From assembly GCA_029834535.1 (NCBI GenBank), contig JAQMWT010000121.1:1-64000 (forward strand): a stretch of DNA of 64,000 bases, written 5' to 3'. The stretch is from Chrysophaeum taylorii (Eukaryota > Sar > Pelagophyceae > Pelagomonadales > Pelagomonadaceae). The translations under genes were made by a program, and so were the position numbers. The notes below the pieces were generated by a model. The model saw only the letters and a list, made by a program, of their open reading frames with translations, searched no databases and had not been told where the DNA came from. How positions within the stretch are numbered: the stretch's first letter is position 1; every line of letters begins with the position of its first letter. Of this stretch, positions 34,667-45,724 are shown in pieces.

Positions 34667-34762
34667 TGTGAGGAAGCTATGACACTTACCCCTGCACCGC
34701 GTATCCAGTATCCTCACGTCTTTCTCTTATCGCTAGTCTAACGCCTCATACCATTCGTAACA
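34667..34762 (+). repeat. 5' LTR of Copia B
   Basis: 96 bp, TG...CA ends, matching 39028-39125. At under 100 bp it is unusually short for a Copia LTR. Confidence 0.95.
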
Positions 34763-34772
34763 TGGTAGCAGG
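34763..34772 (+). other. Primer-binding site of Copia B
   Basis: TGGTAGCAGG starts directly after the 5' LTR and is complementary to the 3' end (..CTGCTACCA) of eukaryotic initiator methionine tRNA over nine bases, the common primer of Copia elements. Confidence 0.8.
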
Positions 34773-35593
34773 TGCAGCGTTCGTTCGTTTCGATCGAACC
34801 TGCGCTTGACTTCACGGCGACTCCTCCTCGGCTTCAGTTCATTGCTACGTGTTCGGTTCGTTGTCGTCTATCATGTCCTCGATCGAAATTCAAGCTAGCA
34901 AGCTTTCGCACAAACTTGATGCCTTCAGCGGTGCGCGACATTTTTCCACCACTGGCCACGTCGTCTCGCGAACATGATCATCTCCACCGGCGATCACATT
35001 ATCTCGACCAACGATTGGCTTGGACAAGCATATCGCTGCTCTGCAGAAGCATCCGCTGCTCTGAAGGCGAATTTCGCGTCAAGCAACAACGCTGATATCC
35101 ATGAAAACCGCGACATGAACTTCACGCGACTTTACAAGCGCATTACCGATGTCTACATGGGCCGTGGGGATCGCGTAGCGAACTTCCTCAACAAGTTCAT
35201 CATCATCGGAGTATACAAGTTGCTTGGCATTGTACCTATCACCGGCGTTCAAGTTGCTCGGCACTGAACCAATCATCACCGGAGTTCAAGTTGCTCGACA
35301 TTCTACCTGATCTGACGCACCCTCGAGTGTGTCCTCGCATTTGACTACGTGCATCGTGCTTCAAGCCTTACTGGCTTTGTTTTATCGTCTGGCGTTTCGT
35401 ACCGATGAATGTGGTTGTACCCTTGAGAAGTTCAACAACAACCAATTTCGATGGCATGCACAACCACTTCCGCCGCGCTATCCGCCGCGTCGTCAGCCAC
35501 CAGACTCTTCCAAGCTGATGCAAGCACATCAACAACCCCATCCCACGGAAGCCCCTCGCTTTTGTTTTTAGCTCCCATTGCACAGGCGCCCTT

Positions 35594-35785
35594 CGTTCTG
35601 TACTTTCCGCTATTCGTTGCTCAACCCCTCGTTCTGTATTCTCCCCTCGTCGTTGCTCCTCTCCTCGTTCTGTCTTTTCACCTCGTCGTTGCTCCCCTCC
35701 TCGTTCTGTATTTTGCCTATTCGTTGCTCCACTCCCCGTTGTGCATTTTCAGCTATTCGTTGATCCACTCCTCGTTGTGCTTGTC
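35594..35785 (+). repeat. 36-bp tandem array inside Copia B
   Basis: About five units of the array described for Copia A. The unit number differs between the copies, showing expansion or contraction since they separated. Confidence 0.75.
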
Positions 35786-36168
35786 GGTTTTGGTAAAACC
35801 AGCGAATCACGTTCCATCGCGCATTTCACCTGCCACAACTAAGCTGTGCCTGTCAATTTTTCGCGTGCGCAGTTTTCGTGCTTCCTATGTGGTTGGATCG
35901 CTCATCTTCGGGATCCTGGACAGACGCTTCTTTGCTGTGTGATTTGTGGTTCTCCTTCACGCACTTTTTCGCCGCTTTTCTGACCTTTAAAATTCGGTTT
36001 TGCTATCGACGTGAATTCCGTGCTCAGCACCCGCGACGCTATCTGCAAGCTATCTGTAACGTTCTTACGTGCCACAACTGTTTTGCCACTGTCGCCAACT
36101 TCTACCGGAGTCTATTCGAGTATGACGAACGCGCTTGCTCCTCCAACGTTGGCCCATGAAGCTCACGT

Positions 36169-38949
36169 TTGTCGATGATCATACGCGCCGCCGCACGCGT
36201 TACTTTGCTCCACGACACGATGCCCTTACGAATTCTGTCTACCGTGGTTCGCCCATTCGGATATCGCATTGCCCTCATCTACACCGATCGTGACCGCTCT
36301 CTTATGGGCCAATTCGAAACCTTCTGTCTGGGCAACAATATTGCGCTTCGGCGCGCTCCGGCAGCACAGTCCAAAACTTCACAGGCTCACGCTTTTTCCG
36401 GTGTTGTGGAACGCTCTCATCGCGCAACCGCGGATATTACTCGCACTCTTTTGGTACATGCGCACCGTCCACCTGATTTTTGGCGTTGGGCCATGGAAAC
36501 GGCTGACTTCATCTCTGAGCGTATGCCAAATGCCTCTAATCCTGGATATATGACGCCATATGAAATGCTACATGAAACACTCCCGCGTGTCGATTTTCTT
36601 CGTGTTTGGGGCTGTCCTGCTGCAATTCTTACTGGCGACAAATGGCCTACCAAAGCTATAACCGGTATCTTCATTGGGTATCCCTCTGCAGGCCCTGGAT
36701 ATCGCATATTGCTTCAACGCCCCACAGGTCCTGTCATCCACACCTCGATTGATGTTGTTTTTGACGAAAATTTCGCTCTGCGTAAGTCACTGTCCACTCA
36801 ACCCCTTCCTCCGTCTCTAGTGGATTCTCGTTTTCCTGACTTGTTTTATTACGACCCTCGTTTATCTTCGGCCGTAGCCCCAATATCTTCTGTTTTTGAT
36901 GCTCCGGAGCCGGCCTTATCGGGACTGATCACCCCAGAAACGTCACTGCCTACACTGTTACCGGCCAATACGAAACGTGCACCATTACGTCGTGCCAAAC
37001 GGGGCCGACCGCGCAAAGTCGACCAACGCGCGTTACAACAACCAACAAACTTTTTTACGGGCCATTTTGTTTCATCCTGTCACAATGTTGATACGGGCCA
37101 TTCTGATGTCGATACGGGCCATTCGGAAGTCGATACGGGCCATTCTGTTTCCTCTGTCGCTTCTGTTTCCCCCTGTAACTCTTTGTATGTCTCTTCTGTT
37201 AGCTTTCGTTTGTTAGTTCATTATGTCTTCCTTCCCCTTTGTTTAGCTAACACCCTTGTTGATCCCCATTCACACGTTTATTACTCTGCTTCCGAAGAAA
37301 TGTCCCAGTATTCAGACCTTGACGAAACTACTATCACTTCCACCCATTTACGTGAAGCTTTAGCTCCGACCAATCCTGAGCGTCCTGGCTGGTTGCAAGC
37401 CATCGCTAAAGAATACAGCTCTCTTGGTCAACTTGGTTGTTGGGATGTGATTCGCCTCCCTGAGACTTTTTCTGGCAACATTTGTACCCTCAAGTGGATC
37501 CTCCGCAAGAAGTATGACTCTGGCCGCTTCAAATCGTACAAGGCTCGCCTTGTCGTCCGCGGTTACACCCAGGTTCACGGCATTGATTATCACGACACCT
37601 ACTCGCCGGTTGCTAACATCGTCACAATACGTGTCTTTCTAACCTTTGTCGCTGTTCATGACTGGGATTTGCACAAGTTGGACGTCAGCTCCGCTTTTAT
37701 CCAAGCTCCCATTGACGAAGACGTCTATGCCTGGCCACCCGAAGGCTATGCTCCTCGCCAACCCACCGATGGTTCCAAAATCGTTTACAAGCTCCGTCGC
37801 TCTTGGTATGGTTGCAAACAAGCTTGTCGTAATTGGTGGCTTTATTTGGAACGCTTCCTTGTCAATGATTGTGGCTTCGTCCGCGGATCTGGTGACACTT
37901 GCCATTACAAGCTCGTGCTTAATTCTACCGTTGTCCTCCGTCTCGTTTTGGTCGTTGATGATCTTCTTGTGGCGCACCCTCCTCATTGCATTGGCCATTA
38001 CCAAGCCTTTTTCCTCCGTTTCCGCGCTTTCACTGACGTCAATGAACTTGATCTTACCTCTTACGTTGGTCTTCGCATTACGCGTGATCGCCCTCGGAGA
38101 ACCCTCACTCTTGACCAATCCCATGCTATCCGTGAAATCCTTACCGAACATCGCTTCATCAACAGTAAACCCGAACTCACACCCGCTCCCAAAGGTCTTC
38201 ATCTTTCCGCGGCTGATTGTCCGGTTCCTGGTTCTCCAGATCACATCTTCATGGCATGCATCCCTTTTCGTCGTATTGTTGGCTGTGTTTTATTTATCTC
38301 CGTTATGACTCGTCCTGATATCACTTGGTCCGTCAATCAGTGTGCGCGTTTTCCCCACAATCCTGGTAAACCCCACTGGCACGCTTTATCCCACACTCTC
38401 AACGGTACTCAGGATCTTGCCCTTATTCTTGGTCGCGATTCTACCCTTCATCTCTGTGGTTATTCCGACTCCAGCTGGGCCGACGACCCTGATGACCGCC
38501 ACTCTACGACTGGTTTTTGCTTTCTTCTTGCGGGCTCTATGATAGCCTACTGCTCCCGCTCGCAATACTTACTTGCTCGCTCTTCTTTTGAAGCTGTGCT
38601 CTTTACGCTGCCACTGCTGAGCTCTCTTGGCCTCTCAAACTTTTTGATGACTTTGATCTCCCTCGTCACACGGTCCCAATGTATGTTGATAATAGCACCA
38701 CCGTCACCCAAGTTCGTCTCCAATGTCTCACACGGCGCACCCGCCATATTGACATTCGCTTTTACAGTACCGCCGAATATCATCACTACCACATCATTCA
38801 TCTCAAGCACATACCCCGCCTTCACAATCTTAGCGACATTTTCACCCGCAGTACGGAAGCTCCTTCCTTCCTCCGGCTTCGCGCTCTTTACCTCACTTCA
38901 TGATCTTCACCCTGATCTCTGCTGTTTTCTTGCCACAATGCCTCTGTGA
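36169..38949 (+). CDS. pol reading frame of Copia B (integrase and reverse transcriptase)
   Basis: An open frame of about 926 codons. The first quarter is integrase core (IYTDRDRSLMGQFETF and GVVERSHR give the second Asp and the Glu of the DDE triad). At about 36990 is an AT-hook-like KRGRPRK, followed by three copies of VDTGHS. Reverse transcriptase of the RVT_2 type covers roughly 37.48-38.10 kb: LKWILRKKYDSG, ARLVVRGYTQ, LDVSSAFIQAP and LVVDDLLVAH with the catalytic DD. The YSDSSWADDPDDRHSTTG segment starts RNase H. The most upstream ATG is not certain because pol is normally made from a longer polyprotein. The element as a whole is broken. Confidence 0.85.
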   Translation: MSMIIRAAARVTLLHDTMPLRILSTVVRPFGYRIALIYTDRDRSLMGQFETFCLGNNIALRRAPAAQSKTSQAHAFSGVVERSHRATADITRTLLVHAHRPPDFWRWAMETADFISERMPNASNPGYMTPYEMLHETLPRVDFLRVWGCPAAILTGDKWPTKAITGIFIGYPSAGPGYRILLQRPTGPVIHTSIDVVFDENFALRKSLSTQPLPPSLVDSRFPDLFYYDPRLSSAVAPISSVFDAPEPALSGLITPETSLPTLLPANTKRAPLRRAKRGRPRKVDQRALQQPTNFFTGHFVSSCHNVDTGHSDVDTGHSEVDTGHSVSSVASVSPCNSLYVSSVSFRLLVHYVFLPLCLANTLVDPHSHVYYSASEEMSQYSDLDETTITSTHLREALAPTNPERPGWLQAIAKEYSSLGQLGCWDVIRLPETFSGNICTLKWILRKKYDSGRFKSYKARLVVRGYTQVHGIDYHDTYSPVANIVTIRVFLTFVAVHDWDLHKLDVSSAFIQAPIDEDVYAWPPEGYAPRQPTDGSKIVYKLRRSWYGCKQACRNWWLYLERFLVNDCGFVRGSGDTCHYKLVLNSTVVLRLVLVVDDLLVAHPPHCIGHYQAFFLRFRAFTDVNELDLTSYVGLRITRDRPRRTLTLDQSHAIREILTEHRFINSKPELTPAPKGLHLSAADCPVPGSPDHIFMACIPFRRIVGCVLFISVMTRPDITWSVNQCARFPHNPGKPHWHALSHTLNGTQDLALILGRDSTLHLCGYSDSSWADDPDDRHSTTGFCFLLAGSMIAYCSRSQYLLARSSFEAVLFTLPLLSSLGLSNFLMTLISLVTRSQCMLIIAPPSPKFVSNVSHGAPAILTFAFTVPPNIITTTSFISSTYPAFTILATFSPAVRKLLPSSGFALFTSLHDLHPDLCCFLATMPL

Positions 38950-39027
38950 CGTCTTCCTCAAAGCTTCTCCTCTGTGAGCGTCTCACTTACCCCTTTTTTT
39001 TTCCTTTTCCTTCTTTTCAAGCACCTG

Positions 39028-39125
39028 TGTGAGGAAGCTATGACACTTACCCCTGCACCACGTATCCAGAGTATCCTTACGTCTTTCTCTTATCGCTAGT
39101 CTAACGCCTCATACCATTCGTAACA
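39028..39125 (+). repeat. 3' LTR of Copia B
   Basis: 98 bp, TG...CA ends, preceded by a T/C-rich tract. Followed by the CAGCG target duplication at 39126-39130. Confidence 0.95.
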
Positions 39126-39267
39126 CAGCGAGTTCATGGTCGAGACACCTGGAAAGGCAGTTTCAACTTGTGGAGATGTTGCCCTTGCGTTAAAGCTTTA
39201 AAAATTCAAAGCTTGCGGCCCGACGCGTCCCGTTTGGAATACGCCGTCGCGAACTCGTTCCGGCACT

Positions 39268-39556
39268 TGGACATCCGCCCTCCCGGCGTAGGTTGGCACC
39301 TATTCGCCTCCCGGGCGGGCCGGTTGGCAGCCGGAACGTTCGCAGTGGTGTATGGCCGGGGGGCGAATACGGAAGGTTATCGACGAGTTGGTTGTCAGTC
39401 ACATCGCGGTCTCCTCGTCGCATGGCGACAAGCTTGATGGTCACTCTCCGCCGACCGACCTTTTTTTCGGCGCTCCTCGTCTACAGGCCCGTGATTCCAG
39501 AAGGCTGGCTCCTGTCGGTCCGGCCTGGCTCCCATCATGCTCGGGAGAGGTCTGAG
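39268..39556 (+). mobile_element. SINE-like retroposon, truncated copy
   Basis: Matches the reverse complement of copy 1 (2066-2446) from CATCCGCCCTCCCGGCGTAG to CTCGGGAGAGGTCTGAGG. The head is missing and the TTAG tail is absent, so it is 5'-truncated or eroded. No target duplication is visible. Confidence 0.75.
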
Positions 39557-40799
39557 GTGAATCATCTTCGCGCTCCCTTTCGCCTAAGAACTCGCCGGTC
39601 ATCATGGTTTTTTGTTAACTCACCAGATTTATCTTTTCATTTTTCCTTACGCGCACGCACCGCCTCCGCTTTTGCATGCACTCGCTTTTTTCTTTCACCT
39701 CGGCCTTGAGCGTATGGCTCGAGATCGGGACGCGAAATCGCCATCAGCGGTGGACGACCGACCAGGGGTTTTTGAGCGCGGAACAACAACAAAACAGGTT
39801 TGAAAAAAAAAACAAATGCCGTTCGTTCGTTGGGCCACAACAAAAAAAACCCTCCGCTCGTCGTGGATTAGTGCGTCCCCGTAGGATCATTTGCCAACCT
39901 AGGCGTGCTTCTATCGTCTGTCGTGTGCTGAGGCTAGGGAACCTTGTTCCCTGAAAAAAAAATCTGCCCTCCCAGACTGTTTCAGTCGATGGTCCCTCTG
40001 TGACTTAATAATACCACTGCGCGCCAGTTGAAAAAAATAATCAACGTCAGGTTGTCGACTGCTAAGTGGAGGAGGGCACGGTCCTTTTTGAGAGAAGCTC
40101 TTGCACTCGACGGCGCTCGAAACGTCGTCGTCGTCGTTTGGGGGGGTGCTGTTGGTGATCAGATTGCGGGCCAATCTCGACTGTCTGGGAGGTCCTTTGC
40201 TGCGTATGTCCTCGGCGCGCTTGCGCCCGCGGCTGCTCCGAGTCTGCACTGTGTCCGCGGTTGCAGGGGAAAAGAGGCAACTTCGAATTCATGCCGCCCT
40301 TGCCACGAAACACGTCCAATTACGTAATAACTGTGCCCTTTCCCGTTTTTTTGATCGGAAGTCTGTTTACGTGCATCATAGTGGGCGATCGTAAAAGCCG
40401 ACCGGGACGGGGTGGGGAGCCGTGAAAGGGGCTCGACATGTATTGGGCTTACGGCTCAAGGCTGCGAGGCGGACAACACGCAACAGGCGGTGCGAACAGG
40501 AAGGAGGCGGCGGCAAGGGCAAGAGCTGCCGACGAGAAGATGGCGTAGAAGCCGCGGGAGTTGGTGGTATTCGTGCGAGGTAGAAGAGGCCGCAGGAGTC
40601 ATAAGAGGCGGCGGCGAACAAAAAAAAAGAAGAGCGTCATCTATCTATCAAGGGTAGAGCGAGAGGAGGCCCAGAGGAGGTGCGAGGACTTCACGCGATC
40701 AAGCGCTTTCAAAACATCATCAACCTCGGTGTCGTCGTACTCGGGATTGGGCGTTGTTCAAAGCACACCACTGGCGAGCACGACAAAGCCGGTCGTAGT
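39557..40799. other. No gene seen
   Basis: Short overlapping frames, A homopolymers (39804-39813, 39953-39961) and GC-rich Arg-coding stretches. I recognise no product on either strand. Confidence 0.3.
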
Positions 40800-41010
40800 C
40801 GATGCAGCCGTCGAGTTTCTTTCTTCCAGATAGGGAAAGTTTATGTTTGATGATTACAAAGGCCTTGAGCAGCCTGGGCCCGAGGCGCGAGCGAAGCACT
40901 TTGCTCAGCTTCGTGAACCCGAAGAACCGCTCCTCGCGAGCTTCGGTGCGCAGCCCTTACTACTCTCGAAACAGCAAGGTCTCGGTTATTCGTCGCGGAT
41001 CATCGAGCTC
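40800..41010 (-). pseudogene. Possible hAT-type transposase C-terminal remnant
   Basis: One minus frame reads REERFFGFTKLSKVLRSRLG followed by PRLLKAFVIIKH, which resembles the dimerisation tail of hAT transposases (ERGFS..K...RN/SRL....L..L). Two stops lie just upstream and nothing further of a DDE domain is clear. A guess from one motif; could be coincidence. Confidence 0.25.
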
Positions 41011-42353
41011 GCATAAATCTTTGTCATATCGAGACGCTTGCCTTCGTGGCGACTGGCTCTCATCCGCTGCTTGATTCACCGTCGTCGACGAGGTCGAGAA
41101 TATCGTCGTCGGAGTCGGCAGTCACTCTGTTTCTTCTTCGTATTTGGGTCGGTTCTAGTAGCTGAAGCGAAGCGCGAGTCACTCTGCTGCTTCGTCCCAA
41201 GCTGCCTCGAACGTGAACAGTCGCGAGCTCGGCTCAATCTTCTGGTTGAGCTTGAGCGTTGGATTCAACAGCATCAAATCATCACCGCTTTCGCCCGCGC
41301 GCAGGTGGTGGCGCCGCTTCAGTTCTTCAAAAAGCATCTAACCGAAAGTTTGAATGGACTGGTCAACAAATCCTCCCGCGGAACGTCGTCTAATTTGCGA
41401 TTCGGGCCGGTGCCGGCGTGTCGATGCGACGATAAAGGTACACTCGCTCCATATGTCGGCGGGCCACTGGAACAGTCGCCTTCGCGGTCTGGAGAGTGAG
41501 TTTCACGGGTGAATGGCCGCAGGCCGAGGAACCTTTTGCCGAAAGCTCTCTGTAGTCGCATCTGTATCAGAACCTAGGCTCTCGTACTGGTCGGGAAACA
41601 CGTCCTCGATCTCTTGCGCGACATCATCCTCGTTGGCCGTTCTATAACGGACCTCGCGCTAAATTACCAGGCTCCTGCTGCGGATAGAGCCATCTACGTA
41701 CTGTGATTAGGGTCGGATAAGAAAGTTCGCACGAGCCGTTAACTATGTTTCAGTTTGTACTAAGACATACTCAACGGATCGCTGAGCTATGTTCATTTGT
41801 ACTCAAGCAGTATGTGCCGCCACGCCGCGAGATCGTCGCGATGGAACTAGTCCCCATAGTGAAGTCGGCATCCTTTCGTCCCCTCACGCAAAAAAAGGGA
41901 AAAGCCCACGCGTTGTAGGACCCGTCGTTGCGGCGCGGGCTAGTCTCGTTTTCTTATCCGACCCTACTGTGATGGCAGCCTGCTCAAGGTCGACGCTTAC
42001 TTACGCAGGATGTGTAGTGAACTCTGCCGTCGTGCTCACATTCTAGGTCATCCAAACTCGTCATCCAAACTCTGCGTCCGGCGACTGATCGGCACGTCTT
42101 CGAAGGAAGGTCCCATCGGCGTTGAATCTCCGAACAGCCGTCCAAAAGCGAAGTCGAGTATTGGCGTGCTACCCTTCGGCAGCGTCGCCTTTGCTTCGGC
42201 TACCCGCTGCTCCTCAGCACGCTTGTTTCAATCTCTTCGCGCTATTGGTACGACGCTGCTGAAGGCCCCTCCCCCCGAGACATCGTTCGGTCAGCAGCGT
42301 TGGAGAGGGTAAGGTGAAAAAGCGAACGAGGGTTTTTAATGTGACCATCGTTT
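41011..42353. other. No confident gene; scattered minus-strand peptide
   Basis: Minus frames at 41561-41319 and adjoining frames give normal-looking peptide (DDLMLLNPTLKLNQKIEPSS), perhaps the upstream part of the transposase-like relic, but stops are frequent. Nothing is recognised in 41600-42350. Confidence 0.25.
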
Positions 42354-43032
42354 TTGAAACAGCCAGACACTCTCGGATTTTTAATGGATCGCGGGAAGGC
42401 CGAAAAAAACAGGCGCCACGACGACGACGGTCGGAAGAACTGGCGCGTCGTCGTCAAAACACCGCCTCGCAGTCGACGGATGGCCGACCCGCGCAATGAT
42501 GGCCGTCCTCGACGAGGAGGGGACGGGCGGCCGCCGTCACCACTACTCAGGAGGCGTCGCGCCGACTCGCCATCAAAGCTATACTACGAGCGCAACCAAA
42601 AAAGGCCAAGGCCGTCGTCGTGGCTTGGAGAAGCTGGTGATCGCGGGCAAGACGGCCGGCGGAGGGTAGATCGAGACCGTTCGCCGACGACGACGAATCC
42701 CCGAGCGCGCAGCAAACACCCAGCGTCGCCGCCGCCGCGAGGACTGTAACTGTCGAGACTTGCAGCGCCGTTCTCGATCGCCAGGGCGAAGACGACTTGG
42801 CGCACACGACCACTGCCGGCGCGACGGTGGTCAGAGAGACTGGCGCCGTTCTCAGGAGCGACGGTCGTGCTGCTCCCTCGAGCCACGCGCTAGCCAGCAA
42901 TACCATCGAGGCAGCGACAAATCAAGTGGGGAAAGCTAATGACGGGCCGCGGTGCGACTCCCGAGACGATTCTCTCACTATTTGCGGCGACAAATTCAGC
43001 GCTCGCAACTCGTGGATTGAAGCACATCGTCT
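42354..43032 (+). pseudogene. Truncated paralogue of the RAP/heptatricopeptide gene
   Basis: At 42922-43030 the DNA is almost identical to 46290-46400 of the intact gene downstream (KWGKLMTGRGATPETILSLF), then a 7-base deletion shifts the frame just before the GDKFSARN segment. Upstream, an Arg/Asp/Ser-rich stretch (RSRRMADPRNDGRPRRGGDG, RRSRSPGRRR) mirrors the low-complexity N terminus of the intact protein. Similarity ends at a (CAGA)n tract, and no repeats or RAP domain follow. A dead, partial duplicate of the neighbour 3 kb downstream. Confidence 0.75.
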
Positions 43033-43033
43033 C

Positions 43034-43065
<32 letters not shown>

Positions 43066-43066
43066 G
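43034..43066. repeat. (CAGA)n microsatellite
   Basis: About eight CAGA units at the break of the RAP paralogue. Similar tracts stand at about 10030, 34500, 44305-44350 and, as TCTG, 45548-45570. Confidence 0.95.
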
Positions 43067-43316
43067 CGAGAAAAAAACGGCTCCTTAGAAGCGAGTTTTC
43101 AACAAGAAAACGGCGGCGTTGGAGACAGTCGGAAAAGAAACCCCAGCAGCAGCAGCAGCAGCAGCAGAAAGTTTTTTTCTTCGCGGAGGGAGGCCTTAGC
43201 GTATTGTATCGAGAAGGAAGGAGTAGGGCCCAAGAACGAAGTGCACGACTGGCCACCCAGAGTGGATTGAGCTCATCATCATCACCTGGAGACGACAGCT
43301 CGACGATAGACTAAAT

Positions 43317-44300
43317 ACAAGTGCAGGCCAGTAAGTTCGCCTACTCCCAATCTCTAACCCCAGTAAGTTCACCTTGTCCCAGTAAGTCCACCTGGTCAGT
43401 AAGTTCACCTAGTCCAAATCTCTAACCCCAGTAAGTTTGGCGCAAGCCCACTCGTGCTCACACCACTCCACCGAGCTCGTCGCTCTCACCCCCGCCAATC
43501 CAAGCTGCTTCGATCCGCACGCGCCGCCAACCCTTGAGTCACCTTGAGTTTACTCTAAAAACCCCAGTAAGCTCACCTGGTCCCAGTAAGTTCACCTGGT
43601 CACTCAGCTCACCTAGTCCCAATCTCCAACCCCAGTAAGTACACCTGGTCCCAGTAAGTTCACCTACAGTGCGCGTGTAGACGCCGGGTGGGCGCTTATC
43701 GGTATTGCGGAGCACGTGTGGGGTAGGGTGGAGTCGTCGACTCAGAAGAGCATATTCTCGGGGTTGCCGATCGACAGAGAGCCACGTAGAGCTGGACGTG
43801 ACAGAAGACGGGCTTGTGGGCAAGAGGACGCCGACCTCGCGGGGCGTCTGGCCCTGGCTCTTGGTGATCGTTTGGCGTCGGCGGGCCTTAAGGGATACAG
43901 GTTGGAGGAGCCTCGGTGACAACGACACGATCCATCATGTATCTGGTACCGTTGCAGTGGCCGTGCGACGGGTCGAGGTTGCGAAGACATTAAGCTCGCG
44001 ATCAAAGTCAACATGCCGTTGGTTGTCAGGGAGTTGAAAACTCGACTGTAAAGAGCGAGGCGTCGTCTTCCGACCCAGCCTAGTCAGCCGAAAAGAACTC
44101 CGACGCCTCGTCTCCGGGGAAAAAAGGCCGCGGTCATGCGCGCGTTGTCAGCATCGACAACATCGTTTCGACGGGGCGTGAGAATGGCGCGCTGAAAGAG
44201 CCGCCGCGGGTCGTGGAAATAGTCTGCGAGGTCGCCGTAGACGGCTTGGAGGATCACTGTCTGGCTCTCGCGCCTACCTGATCCTTACCCTAAATCGAGG

Positions 44301-44340
<40 letters not shown>

Positions 44341-44373
44341 AACAGACAAACATCTGTCGATTAGTAGTTAGGA
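43317..44373 (-). mobile_element. Helitron-derived block, copy 2
   Basis: Near-identical partner of 33505-34552, beginning at the same ACAAGTGCAGGCCAG and ending at the same TTAGTAGTTAGGA. The minus strand holds the same helicase C-terminal fragment (TITKSQGQTPREVGVL) in shifted frames and the same 19-bp minisatellite at about 43327-43670. A longer (CAGA)n tract lies near the TC end. Flanks of the two copies differ, so they are separate insertions or a precise copy of the whole block. Confidence 0.75.
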
Positions 44374-44379
44374 AAGGAG

Positions 44380-45715
44380 CGTGTTTTGTTTGATGAAACA
44401 GCCGCGACGCTCGAAACTCGGACCGGATGTTGCTCGCGCCGAAGGAGGAGCAGGCGCCTGTGAAATGGATCGTTTTTGAGAGCAAGCAACAAGGCCCGCG
44501 CCAAGCTGCGAAGAAGAAGAGATTGGAGTCAACAAAGTGCGCCATATAATACACTCCTCAACCGTCGACTTGTTCAGAACCGGCGCGGCGGAGGACGCGA
44601 GAAAGTTCCGTTCAACAACGCCAACTACAAACTTGTGTGCGGCCATTTTTTCGCCCTCGTGGAAGAAATGTTCATATCTTCGCCCGCAACTCGCACCACC
44701 GGATCAGCTTGAAGATGATCGAGCAAAATAATAATCGAGGCGAAGCGTGCCGCCGTGAACTGCGACGAGATGGTCGAGGAGGACGTACTTTACTTTGCGG
44801 GAATCAATCCACGGAGTCGCGCCGAGCTCAAGGCGGCGGCAATTATGTGGATGTGCACGGCGCCATATCGGTCGGCCTTGTCTCCTGAACCTCGACGACG
44901 AGACGCTCCATTTTTTTTTTTCGTGAACTACGCCGACAACAACAAAGGGAACGCCAAGACCAAGTTTGGGGCCGGCAAACAAGGGTGACGTCTGCTGCTG
45001 GGCCGAACGAAAAGCGCGAGTGCAACACTGTCGCGTGATGTGCTGGGGCCTGTGCGGGGTCACGATTTATTTATACGCGGCTTTGCTTTTTTTTTTTCTC
45101 GGCGGCATGCTTCGCGATGCGTGGCAACGCTGCAAGGACGGCTGCGGTCTCGACAACTTCGCCGTCTGCGACTCCAGCAAACTCTCAAGAACTGCTGCGA
45201 GATCTGCGGGGACCTCAAAACAGAAGCGGTCGTGCAGTAAGAAGGCGTGCAAAAAGGCGCGCTGAAGGATCTTGCATTTGCCGTGCCGGATGATGCTGAT
45301 GCTGAAGACGAGGAGGAGGAGGACAGAAATGCCGAATTCTTTCGAGCGCGAGATCGACGATCGTCGCCGCCGTCCCCAGCCACGAACCAACCAGCTACCT
45401 CAGACCCGCCCCAAAGCAGCGACACTCCGGGAACTCATGCTTATTTCGACACATAGGGTGGCTCTCCCCTTCCTCATGCTAATTTTTAGTGTCGGGGACT
45501 GCTAGCCATTACACCATGCCACGGCCACTTTAAACTAGGGTATGCAGGTCTGTCTGTCTGTCTGTCTGTCCGAAAGGAAGGAGAGAGTGGTCGGGAGTGC
45601 GCCCGAGCGTCGCACATCGCTCGTTGGTCGAGTTCGGTCCATGGTAGGGCTCTCGCAACGAAACTGAAGAAAAGTGTCGAAGAAGGGTTTGGGTCACCTT
45701 GATCGAGGGTAAAGA
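44380..45715 (+). other. Unrecognised, partly protein-like stretch
   Basis: Plus-strand peptide of normal composition is spread over changing frames: APVKWIVFESKQQGPRQAA, FNNANYKLVCGHFFALVEEM, AAVNCDEMVEEDVLYFAGIN and, near 45300, an acidic AVPDDADAEDEEEEDRNAEF. It may be a decayed gene, or a gene with short introns that I could not place. No family is recognised. The final part holds the 5' flank of the RAP gene and a (TCTG)n tract at 45548-45570. Confidence 0.3.
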
Positions 45716-45724
45716 TTGGGTACG

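Larger units (their letters stand above)
34667..39125 (+). mobile_element. Copia retroelement B with both LTRs and target duplication
   Basis: A 4459-bp element is bounded by short LTRs (34667-34762 and 39028-39125; TGTGAGGAAG...CGTAACA) and flanked by CAGCG on both sides, so its borders are certain. The LTRs differ by about two substitutions and one 2-bp gap in roughly 97 bp, so the insertion is fairly young but not fresh. Parts: primer site for initiator tRNA, gag-type region (34.8-35.6 kb), 36-bp tandem array, integrase core, linker with an AT-hook-like KRGRPRK, reverse transcriptase and RNase H. The pol part is open for about 900 codons, but gag and the RNase H end are broken. Perhaps half a dozen breaks in all; not intact. 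Confidence 0.95.

Noticed and set aside
44380-45440. A named gene from peptides such as APVKWIVFESKQQGPRQAA
   Set aside because: Frames change several times and no conserved domain could be recognised; left as an unexplained stretch.
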